Positions 36,508-46,128 of a stretch of 64,000 bases of DNA are shown here, piece by piece. Below the pieces are notes generated by a model. The model had not been told where the DNA came from. It saw nothing but the letters and a program-made list of their open reading frames with translations, and searched no databases. Where the stretch lies: contig NZ_JAAKGP010000005.1 in assembly GCF_011043545.1 (NCBI RefSeq), positions 1 through 64,000 on the forward strand. Direction: 5' to 3'. This DNA is from Rhodobacter sp. SGA-6-6. Its GTDB lineage: Bacteria; Pseudomonadota; Alphaproteobacteria; Rhodobacterales; Rhodobacteraceae. Position 1 is the stretch's first letter, and each line of letters begins with the position of its first letter. A program made the translations under genes and the position numbers.

Positions 36508-38466
36508 TTCCGGGCGGACGGTTCCGCGCGCGCTGCAGAACATCGGCCCGCCCTTGGGGCGGGGGAAACCGTAGCCGTGGACCTCGACAAGGTCGATGTC
36601 TTCCGGCGTGGCGGCGATGCCTTCGGCAAGGATTTTGCGCCCTTCGTCCGCCATGACGCCGACCAGAGCCGCGGCGATGTCCGCGGCCGGCATCTCGCGC
36701 GCGCCCTTGCGATACGGGGCAAGCAGCGCCGCCACCTGCTGCGACGGCAGCGGCTCGCGGCTGCCCGGGGCGTAGTCATACCACCCGCCGCCGGTTTTCT
36801 GGCCCAGCCTGCCCGCGCGCACCAGAATGTCGCCCGCCGTTTCCGGCACGTCCCGGCCAAGGGCGCGCGCCGTCTCCCGCGCGCGGAAGGCGACATCCAG
36901 CCCGGCCATGTCCTGCATCTCGAACGGACCCATGGCGAAGCCGAAGCCGCGCATCGCGGCGTCGATCCCGGCCGGGGAGATGCCGTCGCGCAGCATCGCC
37001 TCGGCCCCGGCGCGGTAACGCAGCAGGATGCGGTTGCCGATGAAGCCCTCGCAGTTTCCCGCCCGCACCGCGACCTTGCCCAGCCTGCGGGCCAGGTCGA
37101 AGCCGGTGGCGACCACTTCGGGGCCGGTCGCCGTGAGGGGAACGATCTCGAGCAGTTTCATCACCTGGGCGGGACTGAAGAAATGCAGGGCGATGAACCG
37201 CTCCTGCCCCGGCAGCCCGCGGACGATCTCTTCGGGGTCGAGGTAGGAGGTATTGGTGGCCAGGATCGTCTCGCGGCCGCAGACCTCGGCCAGCCGTGCG
37301 AAGACCTCGCGCTTGAGGGTGAGGTCCTCGAACACGGCCTCGATGACCAGATCGCAGCCGGCAAGCCCGGCAGGATCGGTTATGCCGGTGACGGCCTCGC
37401 GTCTGGCGCGGGCGGCGGCCTCGTCGTGCAGGCCGCGTTTCACCTGCGTCGCCAGGATGCCGTCGAGCCGGTCCATGGCGCGGGCGAGCGGGGCCTCGCC
37501 GGTTTCGGACAGCACGACCCGCAGCCCGGCATTGGCCAGCGCCGCGGCGATGCCGGCGCCCATCGTGCCGCCGCCGACCACGCCGACGCGGCCGAGGGGG
37601 CGGGGGGCGATCCCGCGCAGGGCGGCGGGCCTGGCCGCCGCGCGTTCGGCGAAGAACAGGTAGCGCAGCGCTGCGGCCTCGTCCGAATTGCGCAACTTCA
37701 GGAAGGTCTCCCGTTCCAGGCGCATCCCGGCCTCGAACCCTGCCGAAATGCCGTGGCGCAGGACGGCCAGCGCCGCCGCCGGTGCGGGATTGCCGCGCGC
37801 GGCCTTGGCGATGCGGGCGCCGGCGGCGGACCAGAAGGCCTCGCCCGGATCGGCCAGGTCCTTCTGCCGTGCGCCGGGATGCCGGGCCTTGCCGGACACC
37901 TCCTGCGCGAAGGCGAGGGCGTCGGCGATCAGGTCCGCACCGGCCAGCCGGTCGGCAAGGCCCGCGGCCAGCGCCTCGGCCGCGTCCATCTGGCGGTTCG
38001 TTGTGATCATCTCCACCGCCGCCGCCACGCCGATGAGACGCGGCAGCCTCTGGGTGCCGCCCGCCCCGGGGATGATCCCGAGCGCCGTTTCCGGCAGGCC
38101 GAACCGCGCGCCGGAGGCGGCGATGCGGTAGTGGCAGCCAAGGGCAAGCTCGGCCCCGCCGCCGAGGGCCGGTCCGTTGACGGCGGCGATCCAGGGCTTC
38201 GCCGCCGCCTCGATCGCGGCGATCACATCGGGCAGGTGCGGAGCCTCGGGCGGGCGGTCGAATTCCGTTATGTCGGCGCCGCCGACGAAAAGCCGGCCCG
38301 CCCCGGTCAGGATCGCGGCGCGGATCGCCGGGTCGCGGCCGACCTCGGCGATCACTTCGCCCAACTGCCGGCGCAGCGCCCGGCCGAGGGCGTTCACCGG
38401 AGGATTGTCGAGGGTGACGACGGCGATGCCGTCCCGGTCCTGCCGGGTGAGGAGCGTTGCGGTCAT
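36502..38466 (-). CDS. Bifunctional enoyl-CoA hydratase / 3-hydroxyacyl-CoA dehydrogenase
   Basis: A 654-residue FadB/FadJ-like enzyme for steps two and three of beta-oxidation. The N-terminal crotonase domain has GPALGGGAELALGCHYRIAA and GLPETALGIIPGAGG with both catalytic Glu. The dehydrogenase domain starts VGVVGGGTMGAGIAAALANA and holds the catalytic His in FIALHFFSPAQVMKLLEIV. A C-terminal 3HCDH domain ends the protein. It is slightly shorter than E. coli FadB (about 730). ATG 38466 overlaps the thiolase gene by four bases, so the two are coupled. Confidence 0.92.
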   Translation of the reverse strand: MTATLLTRQDRDGIAVVTLDNPPVNALGRALRRQLGEVIAEVGRDPAIRAAILTGAGRLFVGGADITEFDRPPEAPHLPDVIAAIEAAAKPWIAAVNGPALGGGAELALGCHYRIAASGARFGLPETALGIIPGAGGTQRLPRLIGVAAAVEMITTNRQMDAAEALAAGLADRLAGADLIADALAFAQEVSGKARHPGARQKDLADPGEAFWSAAGARIAKAARGNPAPAAALAVLRHGISAGFEAGMRLERETFLKLRNSDEAAALRYLFFAERAAARPAALRGIAPRPLGRVGVVGGGTMGAGIAAALANAGLRVVLSETGEAPLARAMDRLDGILATQVKRGLHDEAAARARREAVTGITDPAGLAGCDLVIEAVFEDLTLKREVFARLAEVCGRETILATNTSYLDPEEIVRGLPGQERFIALHFFSPAQVMKLLEIVPLTATGPEVVATGFDLARRLGKVAVRAGNCEGFIGNRILLRYRAGAEAMLRDGISPAGIDAAMRGFGFAMGPFEMQDMAGLDVAFRARETARALGRDVPETAGDILVRAGRLGQKTGGGWYDYAPGSREPLPSQQVAALLAPYRKGAREMPAADIAAALVGVMADEGRKILAEGIAATPEDIDLVEVHGYGFPRPKGGPMFCSARGTVRPER

Positions 38467-39677
38467 GCGGTCCCGGTCCTTTCGATGAGCAGCGCGATCC
38501 CTTGGCCGACGCCGATGCACATGGTGCAGAGCGCATAGCGGCCGCCGCGGCGTTCCAGCTCATGCACCGCCGTCAGCGCCAGCCTTGCGCCGGAGGCGCC
38601 GAGCGGATGGCCGACGGCGATCGCGCCGCCGTTGGGGTTCACATGGCCTGCATCGTCGGGCAGGCCGAGGCCGCGCAGCACCGCAAGGGACTGGGCGGCG
38701 AAAGCCTCGTTCAATTCGACGACATCCATGTCCCGGATCGTCAGGCCGGTGCGGGCCAGCAGCCGCTGCACCGCGGGCACCGGGCCGTATCCCATCACCC
38801 GCGGCGCAACCCCGGCGGCGGTCATGGCGACGACGCGCGCGCGGGGCTCCAGCCCGAGTTCCCACACCGCCCGGTCGGAGGCCAGCATCACCGCCGCCGC
38901 CCCGTCGTTGACGCCCGAGGCATTGCCCGCCGTCACGCTGTTTACCGGCCCGTTCAGCGGCTTCAGCCGCCGAAGCTGGTCGGCGGTGGTCTCGGGGCGG
39001 GGATGTTCGTCGGTGTCGAAGACCAGCGGATCGCCGCGCCGCTGCGGCAGGGTGACGGGGGTGATTTCCGCATCGAATCGCCCGGCCGCCCGGGCCGCGG
39101 CCCATCTGTTCTGGCTGCGCAGGGCGAAGGCGTCCTGGTCCTCGCGCGAGATGGCGTAGTCCTGCGCCAGGTTGTCGGCAGTCTGCGGCATGGAATCGAT
39201 GCCATGCGCCGCCTCCATGCGCGGATTGGCAAAGCGCCAGCCGATGGTGGTGTCGAAAATCTCCGCCCGGCGCGAAAAGGCCGCCTCCGCCTTGGCCATG
39301 ACGAAGGGCGAGCGGGTCATGTGCTCGACCCCGCCCGCGATCAGCAGGTCGGCCTCGCCGCAGCGGATGGTCCGGGCGGCCTGACCGACGGCCTCGAGTC
39401 CCGAGCCGCAGAGGCGGTTCACGGTGACGCCGGGCACCGTCACCGGCAGCCCGGCCAGCAGAAGCGCCATGCGCGCGACATTGCGGTTGTCCTCGCCCGC
39501 CTGGTTCACGCAGCCGAGGACGACATCCTCGACCAGCGCCGGGTCCATCTCCGGGTGGCGGGCGATCAGTGCCGCCAGCGGGACCGCCGCCAGATCGTCG
39601 GCGCGCAGATGCGCGAGCGCTCCGCCATGCCGGCCGAAGGGGGTGCGGATGCCGTCCACGATCCAGGCGTTTTTCAT
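38463..39677 (-). CDS. Thiolase of the 3-oxoadipyl-CoA type
   Basis: A 404-residue acetyl-CoA acyltransferase. The nucleophilic Cys lies in VNRLCGSGLEAV, the His in GGAIAVGHPLGASGAR and the second Cys in CTMCIGVGQG. The stretch FVMAKAEAAFSRRAEIFDTT and IGWRFANPRMEAAHGIDSMP closely follows PcaF/PaaJ thiolases, which cut 3-oxoadipyl-CoA to succinyl-CoA and acetyl-CoA. This suggests the pathway handles a dicarboxylic C6 chain. The gene starts at ATG 39677 and is divergent from the aminotransferase, with a strong palindrome between them. Confidence 0.9.
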   Translation of the reverse strand: MKNAWIVDGIRTPFGRHGGALAHLRADDLAAVPLAALIARHPEMDPALVEDVVLGCVNQAGEDNRNVARMALLLAGLPVTVPGVTVNRLCGSGLEAVGQAARTIRCGEADLLIAGGVEHMTRSPFVMAKAEAAFSRRAEIFDTTIGWRFANPRMEAAHGIDSMPQTADNLAQDYAISREDQDAFALRSQNRWAAARAAGRFDAEITPVTLPQRRGDPLVFDTDEHPRPETTADQLRRLKPLNGPVNSVTAGNASGVNDGAAAVMLASDRAVWELGLEPRARVVAMTAAGVAPRVMGYGPVPAVQRLLARTGLTIRDMDVVELNEAFAAQSLAVLRGLGLPDDAGHVNPNGGAIAVGHPLGASGARLALTAVHELERRGGRYALCTMCIGVGQGIALLIERTGTA

Positions 39678-39762
39678 GGCGGGTCTCCGGAGGGGGCGCG
39701 ACGTCGGACCGCCGATGGAGGGCGGTCGATGGGCGAGGATAACCACGATCTTTCCGCCGTCG

Positions 39763-39798
39763 CAACATTTCTGATTGATCGGGCAATCAGAAATGTTG
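39763..39798. promoter_or_regulatory. TetR-type operator between the thiolase and aminotransferase genes
   Basis: CAACATTTCTGATTG (39763-39777) and its exact complement CAATCAGAAATGTTG (39784-39798) flank six bases. The core GATTGATCGGGCAATC (39773-39788) matches GATTGATCGGTCAATC at 50262-50277 in 15 of 16 positions. The BetI operator in E. coli has the same ATTGA...TCAAT character. A TTGACT -35-like box (39796-39801) follows for the plus-strand operon. Binding by the TetR protein encoded at 47.1 kb is inferred. Confidence 0.75.
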
Positions 39799-39892
39799 AC
39801 TCGCGGCCCGGTTTGGCCACTACTTGCGCAGAAGGATCCGACCGGGCGGATTGGGGGCAGACCCCTGCGACCGGGAATGCAGGGGGAATGCG

Positions 39893-41284
39893 ATGGCGGG
39901 GAAGATGCTGGAAACCATCGACGAGGCGATGCGCGCGCATGTCCTGGTGCCGGCGCAGGAGATGGAGAAGCTGGGCAAGGCCTCGCAGCCGGTGCTGACC
40001 CGTGCCGAGGGAATCTATGTCTATGCCGAAGACGGCCGGCGCCTGATCGACGGGCCCGCCGGGATGTGGTGCGCCCAGGTCGGCTATGGCCGCCGCGAGA
40101 TCGTCGATGCCATCGCGCATCAGGCCATGGTGCTGCCCTATGCCTCGCCCTGGTATATGGCCACCAGCCCGGCGGCGCGGCTGGCGGAGAAGATCGCCTC
40201 GCTGACGCCGGGCGACCTGAACCGGGTCTTCTTCACCACCGGCGGGTCGACCGCGGTGGACAGCGCGCTGCGGTTTTCCGAGTTCTACAACAACGTGCTG
40301 GGCCGGCCGCAGAAGAAGCGCATCATCGTGCGCTATGACGGCTACCACGGCAGCACGGCGCTGACGGCGGCCTGCACCGGCCGCACCGGCAACTGGCCGA
40401 ACTTCGACATCCGCCAGGACCGCATCTCGTTCCTGTCCAGCCCCAATCCGCGCCATGCGGGCAACCGCAGCCAGGAGGCCTTCCTGGACGATCTGGTCAG
40501 GGAGTTCGAGGACCGCATCGAAGAGCTTGGCGCCGACACCATCGCCGCCTTCCTGGCCGAGCCGATCCTCGCCTCGGGCGGGGTGATCATCCCGCCGCAG
40601 GGCTATCACGCGCGGTTCAAGGCGGTCTGCGAGAAGCACGACATCCTCTACATCTCGGACGAGGTGGTGACGGGCTTCGGCCGCTGCGGCGAATGGTTCG
40701 CCTCCGAAAAGGTGTTCGGCGTGGTGCCGGACATCATCACCTTCGCCAAGGGCGTCACCTCGGGCTATGTGCCGCTCGGCGGGCTCGCGATCTCGGAGCG
40801 TGTGCTGGCGCGGGTCTCGGGCGCGAATGCGAAGGGAAGCTGGTTCACCAACGGCTATACCTACAACAACCATCCGGTGGCCTGCGCGGCGGCGCTGGCG
40901 AACATCGAGCTGATGGAGCGGGAAGGCATCGTCGATCACGCCCGCGACATGGCCGGGTATTTCGCCTCGGCACTGGCCTCGCTGCGCGACCTGCCGGGCG
41001 TGGCCGAGACCCGCTCGGTCGGGCTGGTGGGCTGCGTGCAATGCCTGCTGGACCCCTCCCGCGCCGACGGCAATGCCGAGGACAAGGCCTTCACGCTGAA
41101 GGTCGACGAGCGCTGCTTCGAGCTTGGGCTGATCGTGCGGCCGCTCGGCGATCTCTGCGTGATCTCGCCGCCGCTGGTCATCACCCGCGCGCAGATCGAC
41201 GACATGGTGGCGATCCTGGCCCGCGCGATTGCCGAGGTGGGCGCCGCCCACGGACTGAAAGCGAAGGACCCGGCCGCCGTGTGA
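39893..41284 (+). CDS. Class III (omega-amino acid/diamine) aminotransferase
   Basis: A 463-residue PLP aminotransferase. Features are [37 protein letters not shown], the metal/PLP-contact [15 protein letters not shown] and the PLP lysine in [16 protein letters not shown]. Close types act on omega-amino acids, putrescine/cadaverine or taurine with pyruvate. Paired with the next gene, it would turn a terminal amine into an aldehyde and then an acid. ATG 39893 is preceded by AGGGGGAA. Expression is probably repressed through the palindrome upstream. Confidence 0.9.
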   Translation: MAGKMLETIDEAMRAHVLVPAQEMEKLGKASQPVLTRAEGIYVYAEDGRRLIDGPAGMWCAQVGYGRREIVDAIAHQAMVLPYASPWYMATSPAARLAEKIASLTPGDLNRVFFTTGGSTAVDSALRFSEFYNNVLGRPQKKRIIVRYDGYHGSTALTAACTGRTGNWPNFDIRQDRISFLSSPNPRHAGNRSQEAFLDDLVREFEDRIEELGADTIAAFLAEPILASGGVIIPPQGYHARFKAVCEKHDILYISDEVVTGFGRCGEWFASEKVFGVVPDIITFAKGVTSGYVPLGGLAISERVLARVSGANAKGSWFTNGYTYNNHPVACAAALANIELMEREGIVDHARDMAGYFASALASLRDLPGVAETRSVGLVGCVQCLLDPSRADGNAEDKAFTLKVDERCFELGLIVRPLGDLCVISPPLVITRAQIDDMVAILARAIAEVGAAHGLKAKDPAAV

Positions 41285-41324
41285 CGCGGCCGGCGACGAA
41301 ACCCTCCATCCGACAGGAACCGAC

Positions 41325-42812
41325 ATGCTGCAACAGATCGACTGGCACGCCCGCGCCAAGGCCGCGGCCCTTCCGACCCGCCCCTTCATCGACGGCAAAT
41401 ATGTCGACAGCCTTTCGGGCGAGACCTTCGCCTGCGTCTATCCGGGCGACGGCAGGCTGCTGGCGGATGTCGCCTCCTGCAACGAGGCCGATGTGGATGC
41501 AGCGGTGCGCTCGGCCCGCAAGGCGTTCGACGCAGGGGTCTGGTCGCGGATGGCGCCCGCCGACCGCCGCCGCATCCTGCTGCGCTTTTCCGAACTGATC
41601 CTCGCCAACCGCGAGGAACTGGCGCTCTTGGAAACGCTGAACGTCGGCAAGCCGATCGCCAATGCCTACAACGGCGACGTGGTCAGCGCCGCGGCCTGCA
41701 TCGCCTGGTATGCCGAGGCCATCGACAAGGTCTATGGCGAGGTCGCGGCCACCGCCCACGACATGACGACGCTGGTTGTCCGCGAGCCGCTCGGCATCGT
41801 CGCCGCGGTGGTGCCCTGGAACTATCCGATGTCGATGGCGGCCTGGAAGCTGGGGCCGGCGCTGGCGACCGGCAATTCCGTCATCCTGAAGCCGGCCGAG
41901 CAATCGCCCTTCACCGCGCTGAAATTCGGCGAGCTTGCCATCGAGGCGGGGATGCCGCCCGGCGTGCTGAACGTGATCCCCGGCCTCGGCCATGTCGCGG
42001 GCAGGGCGCTCGGCCTGCATATGGATGTCGATTGCGTCGGCTTCACCGGCTCGACCGAGGTCGGCAAGTATTTCATGCAGTATTCCGGCCAGTCGAACAT
42101 CAAGCGGATCGGGCTGGAACTGGGCGGCAAGTCGCCCCAGGTGGTGCTGGCCGACTGCGACGATCTGGACGCCGCGGCGGCGGGGATCGCGGCGGGGATC
42201 TTCGCCAATACGGGGCAGGTCTGCAACGCCGGCTCGCGGCTGATCGTGGACGAGAAGGTGCGCGACGCGCTGCTGGAGAAGATCGCCGCCCAGGCGAAGG
42301 TCTTCGCCCCCGGCGACCCGCTGGACCCGGCAACCCGCATGGGGTCGATGGTCAGCGAGGAGCAGATGGACCGCGTGCTCGGCTACATCGACGCCGGCCG
42401 CGCCGACGGCGCCCGCGCGACGCTGGGCGGCAACCGGGTGAAGACGGAAACCGGCGGCTTCTACATCGAGCCGACGATCTTCGAGGGGGTCCGCAACGAC
42501 ATGAAGATCGCGCAGGAGGAAATCTTCGGGCCGGTGCTGTCGGCGATCACCGTGAAGGGCTTCGACGAGGCGATGGCGGTGGCGAACGACACCATCTACG
42601 GCCTGGCCGGTGCGGTCTGGACCGGATCGGTGAAGAACGCCCACCGGGCCGCCAAGGCGATCAGGGCCGGGGTGGTCTGGGTGAACTGCTTCGACCGCGG
42701 CTCGCTGGCCGTTCCCTTCGGCGGGTTCAAGCAGTCCGGCTTCGGCCGCGACAAGTCCCTGCACGCGATGGACAAGTATACCGACCTCAAGGCGGTCTGG
42801 TTCGCACACTGA
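41325..42812 (+). CDS. Aldehyde dehydrogenase (PuuC-like)
   Basis: A 495-residue NAD(P)-dependent aldehyde dehydrogenase. Key residues are Asn in VPWNYPMSMAAWKLGPALA, Glu in GLELGGKSPQ, Cys in FANTGQVCNAGSRL and EEIFGPVLSAI. N-terminal and central sequence resemble PuuC, which oxidises gamma-glutamyl-aminobutyraldehyde and related amino-aldehydes. It follows the aminotransferase after 40 bases, which fits sequential amine to aldehyde to carboxylate conversion. A perfect hairpin separates it from the acyl-CoA ligase. Confidence 0.92.
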   Translation: MLQQIDWHARAKAAALPTRPFIDGKYVDSLSGETFACVYPGDGRLLADVASCNEADVDAAVRSARKAFDAGVWSRMAPADRRRILLRFSELILANREELALLETLNVGKPIANAYNGDVVSAAACIAWYAEAIDKVYGEVAATAHDMTTLVVREPLGIVAAVVPWNYPMSMAAWKLGPALATGNSVILKPAEQSPFTALKFGELAIEAGMPPGVLNVIPGLGHVAGRALGLHMDVDCVGFTGSTEVGKYFMQYSGQSNIKRIGLELGGKSPQVVLADCDDLDAAAAGIAAGIFANTGQVCNAGSRLIVDEKVRDALLEKIAAQAKVFAPGDPLDPATRMGSMVSEEQMDRVLGYIDAGRADGARATLGGNRVKTETGGFYIEPTIFEGVRNDMKIAQEEIFGPVLSAITVKGFDEAMAVANDTIYGLAGAVWTGSVKNAHRAAKAIRAGVVWVNCFDRGSLAVPFGGFKQSGFGRDKSLHAMDKYTDLKAVWFAH

Positions 42813-42821
42813 ACCGCCCTT

Positions 42822-42852
42822 GCACCTCGCCCGTGCTCCCCGGGCGAGGTGC
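42822..42852 (+). terminator. Perfect intercistronic hairpin after the aldehyde dehydrogenase gene
   Basis: GCACCTCGCCCG (42822-42833), loop TGCTCCC, CGGGCGAGGTGC (42841-42852), a perfect 12-bp stem without T-run. It lies inside an operon, so partial termination or mRNA processing/stabilisation is more likely than a full stop. Confidence 0.55.
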
Positions 42853-42882
42853 GTCATCCTCTTGCGCCGATTGGAGCCGCCG

Positions 42883-44532
42883 ATGTGGAAGGACCAAGTC
42901 CTCGCCGACCCCGTGATCCCTTATGAGGAGCGCCGCCGCCGGATCGAGGCCGAGCCGCTGCCGGAGAACATCGGCGCGCTGATCGACGCGGCGGCCGACG
43001 AGGCGGGCGACCGCATCCTGTGGAACTTCTTCGACAGCGGCGAGACCATCACCTATGCGCAGATGCGCGCGCAGGTGAACGGACTGGCGGCGCGGCTGCT
43101 GGCGCTGGGGATCGGCAAGGGCACCCATGTCGGGGTCATGCTGCCGAACATCCCGGCCTTTCCGCTGACCTGGCTGGCACTTGGGCGGATCGGCGCGGTG
43201 ATGCTGCCGGTCAATCCGGGCTATACCCCGCGCGAGATCGCCCATGTCATGCAGGTGGCGGAGGCGGAGTGGATGGTGGCCCATGCCGACACCCGCGCCG
43301 TGCTGGATCAGGCCAGAGCCGAAGGGCTGGTCTCGCTGCCCGAAGAGCGGCTGATCGTCGTGGGCGGCGCGGGGCCGCACAGCTGGGAGGCTCTGGCCGC
43401 GGAACCCGCCGGCAGCTTCGCCCCGCCGGCGCCGGTCGGCCATGACGACCTGCTGAACATCCAGTTCACCTCGGGCACCAGCGGCTTTCCCAAGGGCTGT
43501 ATGTTGAGCCAGCGCTACTGGCTCTCGGCGGGCAAGGTGAACGCCTTCCGCGACGGGCGCGTCTATCGCCGCATCCTTGCCTCGACCCCGTTCTTCTACA
43601 TGGACCCGCAATGGCTGCTGCTGATGACGCTGTATCAGCGCGCCACGCTTTTCGTGGCGGCGAAGCAGTCGACCAGCCGCTTCACGGCCTGGCTGAAGGA
43701 GCACGGGATCGAATTCTGCCTGCTGCCCTGGGTGCTGCACGGCATGGCGCAGCAAGCCCATGACGCCGACAACCGGGTGATCCGCGCCAACATCTACGGC
43801 TGCCCGCGCGACCTGCACAAGGGGATCGAGGCGCGGTTCGACCTGAACGCGCGCGAGGCCTTCGGCATGACCGAGATCGGCCCGGCGATGTTCATGCCGG
43901 TCGAGCGCGCCGACAAGGTGGGCTCGGGCTCCTGCGGCCTGCCTTGCCCGTTCCGCGACTGCCGGATCGTGGGCGAGGATAGCCGGCCCGTTCCGCAGGG
44001 CGAGACCGGCGAATTGCAGATCCGTGGCCCGGGGATCATGCTGGGCTATTACAACAACCCCGCCGCCACCGCCGAGGTGTTGCGCGACGGCTGGTTCTCC
44101 ACCGGCGACCTGTTCCGCCAGGACGAGGAGGGGTTCTTCTACATCGTCGGGCGCAAGAAGGACATGATCCGCCGCTCGGCCGAGAACATCGCCGCCCGCG
44201 AAGTGGAAACCGTGCTGGCCGCGGCCCCCGGCGTGGCCGAGGTGGCGGTGGTGGGCGTGCCCGACCCCCTGCGCGGCGAAGAGGTCAAGGCCTATCTGCG
44301 GCTGAAAGAAGGGGTGGCGGCGAACGGGCAGGTGCTGGACGGCATCATCGCCGCCGCGACGGCGGGGCTGGCGCCGTTCAAGGTGCCGCGCTTCTATGCC
44401 TTCGTCGAGGATTTCCCCCGCACGGCATCGCTGAAGATCGCCAAGCCGCAGATCACCGCCGGCGTGGCCGACCTGCGCGCGGGCGCCTTCGATCGGGTCA
44501 CCGGAAGCTGGATCGAAGGGGTGCAGGCATGA
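42883..44532 (+). CDS. AMP-forming acyl-CoA ligase (CaiC-like)
   Basis: A 549-residue ANL-superfamily enzyme that activates a carboxylate to its CoA thioester via an acyl-AMP. The P-loop-like motif is IQFTSGTSGFPKGCMLS, followed by FGMTEIGP, the hinge STGDLFRQDEEGFFYIVGRK and the C-terminal catalytic Lys region ASLKIAKPQ. The N-terminal half (WNFFDSGETITYAQM) resembles carnitine/crotonobetaine-CoA ligases. ATG 42883 follows GGAG. It gives the operon a second ligase besides the ADP-forming one, suggesting two acid intermediates or salvage. It overlaps the next gene by four bases. Confidence 0.9.
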   Translation: MWKDQVLADPVIPYEERRRRIEAEPLPENIGALIDAAADEAGDRILWNFFDSGETITYAQMRAQVNGLAARLLALGIGKGTHVGVMLPNIPAFPLTWLALGRIGAVMLPVNPGYTPREIAHVMQVAEAEWMVAHADTRAVLDQARAEGLVSLPEERLIVVGGAGPHSWEALAAEPAGSFAPPAPVGHDDLLNIQFTSGTSGFPKGCMLSQRYWLSAGKVNAFRDGRVYRRILASTPFFYMDPQWLLLMTLYQRATLFVAAKQSTSRFTAWLKEHGIEFCLLPWVLHGMAQQAHDADNRVIRANIYGCPRDLHKGIEARFDLNAREAFGMTEIGPAMFMPVERADKVGSGSCGLPCPFRDCRIVGEDSRPVPQGETGELQIRGPGIMLGYYNNPAATAEVLRDGWFSTGDLFRQDEEGFFYIVGRKKDMIRRSAENIAAREVETVLAAAPGVAEVAVVGVPDPLRGEEVKAYLRLKEGVAANGQVLDGIIAAATAGLAPFKVPRFYAFVEDFPRTASLKIAKPQITAGVADLRAGAFDRVTGSWIEGVQA

Positions 44533-46124
44533 AACCGCAATATGATGCGATCATCGTCGGCGGCGGCCACAACGGCCTGACCTGCGGCGCCTATCTGGCG
44601 CGCGCAGGCGTGAAGGTTCTGGTGGTCGAGCGCCGGGACATCGTCGGCGGCGCCGCCGTCACCGAGGAATTCGCGCCGGGCTATCGCAGTTCGACCGCCT
44701 CCTACTACCAGGGCCTGCTGCAGCCGAAGGTCATCCTCGACCTCGAATTGCAGAAATACGGGTTCGAGGTGCTGCCAGCCCCGCCCACGGTCTTTGCGCT
44801 GGACGGCGGGCGCACCTTCACCATGTGGGACGACCCCGAGAAATTCGCCGCTGAGATCGCGAAATTCTCCAACGCCGATGGCGAGGCCTATGCGAAATAC
44901 CGCGCGCATATGCAGAAGATCGCCCCGCACATGAAGCGGCTGCTGTGGGAGGTGCCGGTCAATCCCGGCAGCGGCCGCTTGCGCGACCTGAAGCGGCTGG
45001 CCGGTTTCGTCTGGCGCTTCCGCCGGATCGGGCCGCAGTTCCACGACATCTACAACCTCTTGACGATGAGCGCATACGACTACCTGTCGCGCTGGTTCTC
45101 GTCCGAGGAGGTGAAGCTGGTCCTCGGCTTCTTCGCCGGCGGCGGCGGGGCGAATTCCAGCCTGAAGACGCCGGGCTCGGCCTATATGCTGGCGCGCGGC
45201 ATCGTGCGCGACGGCGCCACGGCGGCGGGGCCGGCGGGCTTCATGAAGGGCGGCATGGGCGCGATCTCCGAGGCGATCCGCCGTTCGGGCGAAGCCCATG
45301 GCATGGAGGTCCGCACCTCCTGCCCGGTGGAGCGCATCCTGGTGGAACAGGGCCGCGCCGTGGGGGTGCGGCTGGAGGGCGGCGAGGAAATCCGCTCGAA
45401 GATCGTCATCGCCAATGCCACCGCGCGGACGATCTTCACCCGGCTGCTGGACCCCGGGACCCTGCCCGAGGAGTTCAACCGCGACATCCGCAACATCCGC
45501 TGCGAAAGCACGGTGTTCCGGGTCAATCTCGCGCTGTCCGCGCTGCCCGAGGCGCCGGTCTTCGGCCAGACCAACCCCGAAGGCGCGATCATGCCGCAGA
45601 TGACCATCGCGCCCTCGGTTTCCTACATGGAGCGCGCCTGGCACCAGGCTCAGGCGGGCGAGATGGCGGAAGAGCCGTTCCTGATCGTCAAGGTCCCCAC
45701 GATGGTCGACCCGACGCTGGCGCCCGAGGGGCATCACGTGATGAACCTGTTCGGCGGCCATGCCCCCTATACGCTGGCGCGCGGCAGCTGGGACGAGCGG
45801 CGCGAAGAGCTGTGGCAGCGGGTGCTGAAGGTGCTGAAGACGCAGTTCCCCGACATCGAGGGCAGGATCCTGCACCGCCAGATCCTGACGCCGCTGGACC
45901 TGGAGCGGATCTTCGACCTGCCCAACGGCCATGTCCATCACGGCGAGATCAGCGCCGACCAGATGTTCTTCCGCCGCTTCTCACCCGGATACGCCGATTA
46001 CCGCAGCCCGGTCGCGGGGCTTTACCAGGCCTCGGCCTCGGTGCATCCCGGCGGGGGCGTCACCGGCGTTCCGGGGCACAATGCGGCGAAGGTCATCCTC
46101 GAAGACCGCCGGACATGGAGCTGA
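44529..46124 (+). CDS. FAD-dependent oxidoreductase, phytoene-desaturase/PYROXD2-like
   Basis: A 531-residue flavoprotein. The dinucleotide motif is IIVGGGHNGLTCGAYLARAG, followed by VVERRDIVGGAAVTEEFAPG. The C-terminal region has LFGGHAPYTLARGSWDERRE and the family tail YQASASVHPGGGVTGVPGHN. This resembles PYROXD2 and bacterial relatives of carotenoid desaturases, whose reactions are mostly unknown. No carotenoid genes are nearby. In this operon a role in oxidising an amine or saturated acyl intermediate is possible but unproven. ATG 44529 overlaps the ligase stop. Confidence 0.87.
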   Translation: MKPQYDAIIVGGGHNGLTCGAYLARAGVKVLVVERRDIVGGAAVTEEFAPGYRSSTASYYQGLLQPKVILDLELQKYGFEVLPAPPTVFALDGGRTFTMWDDPEKFAAEIAKFSNADGEAYAKYRAHMQKIAPHMKRLLWEVPVNPGSGRLRDLKRLAGFVWRFRRIGPQFHDIYNLLTMSAYDYLSRWFSSEEVKLVLGFFAGGGGANSSLKTPGSAYMLARGIVRDGATAAGPAGFMKGGMGAISEAIRRSGEAHGMEVRTSCPVERILVEQGRAVGVRLEGGEEIRSKIVIANATARTIFTRLLDPGTLPEEFNRDIRNIRCESTVFRVNLALSALPEAPVFGQTNPEGAIMPQMTIAPSVSYMERAWHQAQAGEMAEEPFLIVKVPTMVDPTLAPEGHHVMNLFGGHAPYTLARGSWDERREELWQRVLKVLKTQFPDIEGRILHRQILTPLDLERIFDLPNGHVHHGEISADQMFFRRFSPGYADYRSPVAGLYQASASVHPGGGVTGVPGHNAAKVILEDRRTWS

Positions 46125-46128
46125 GCCG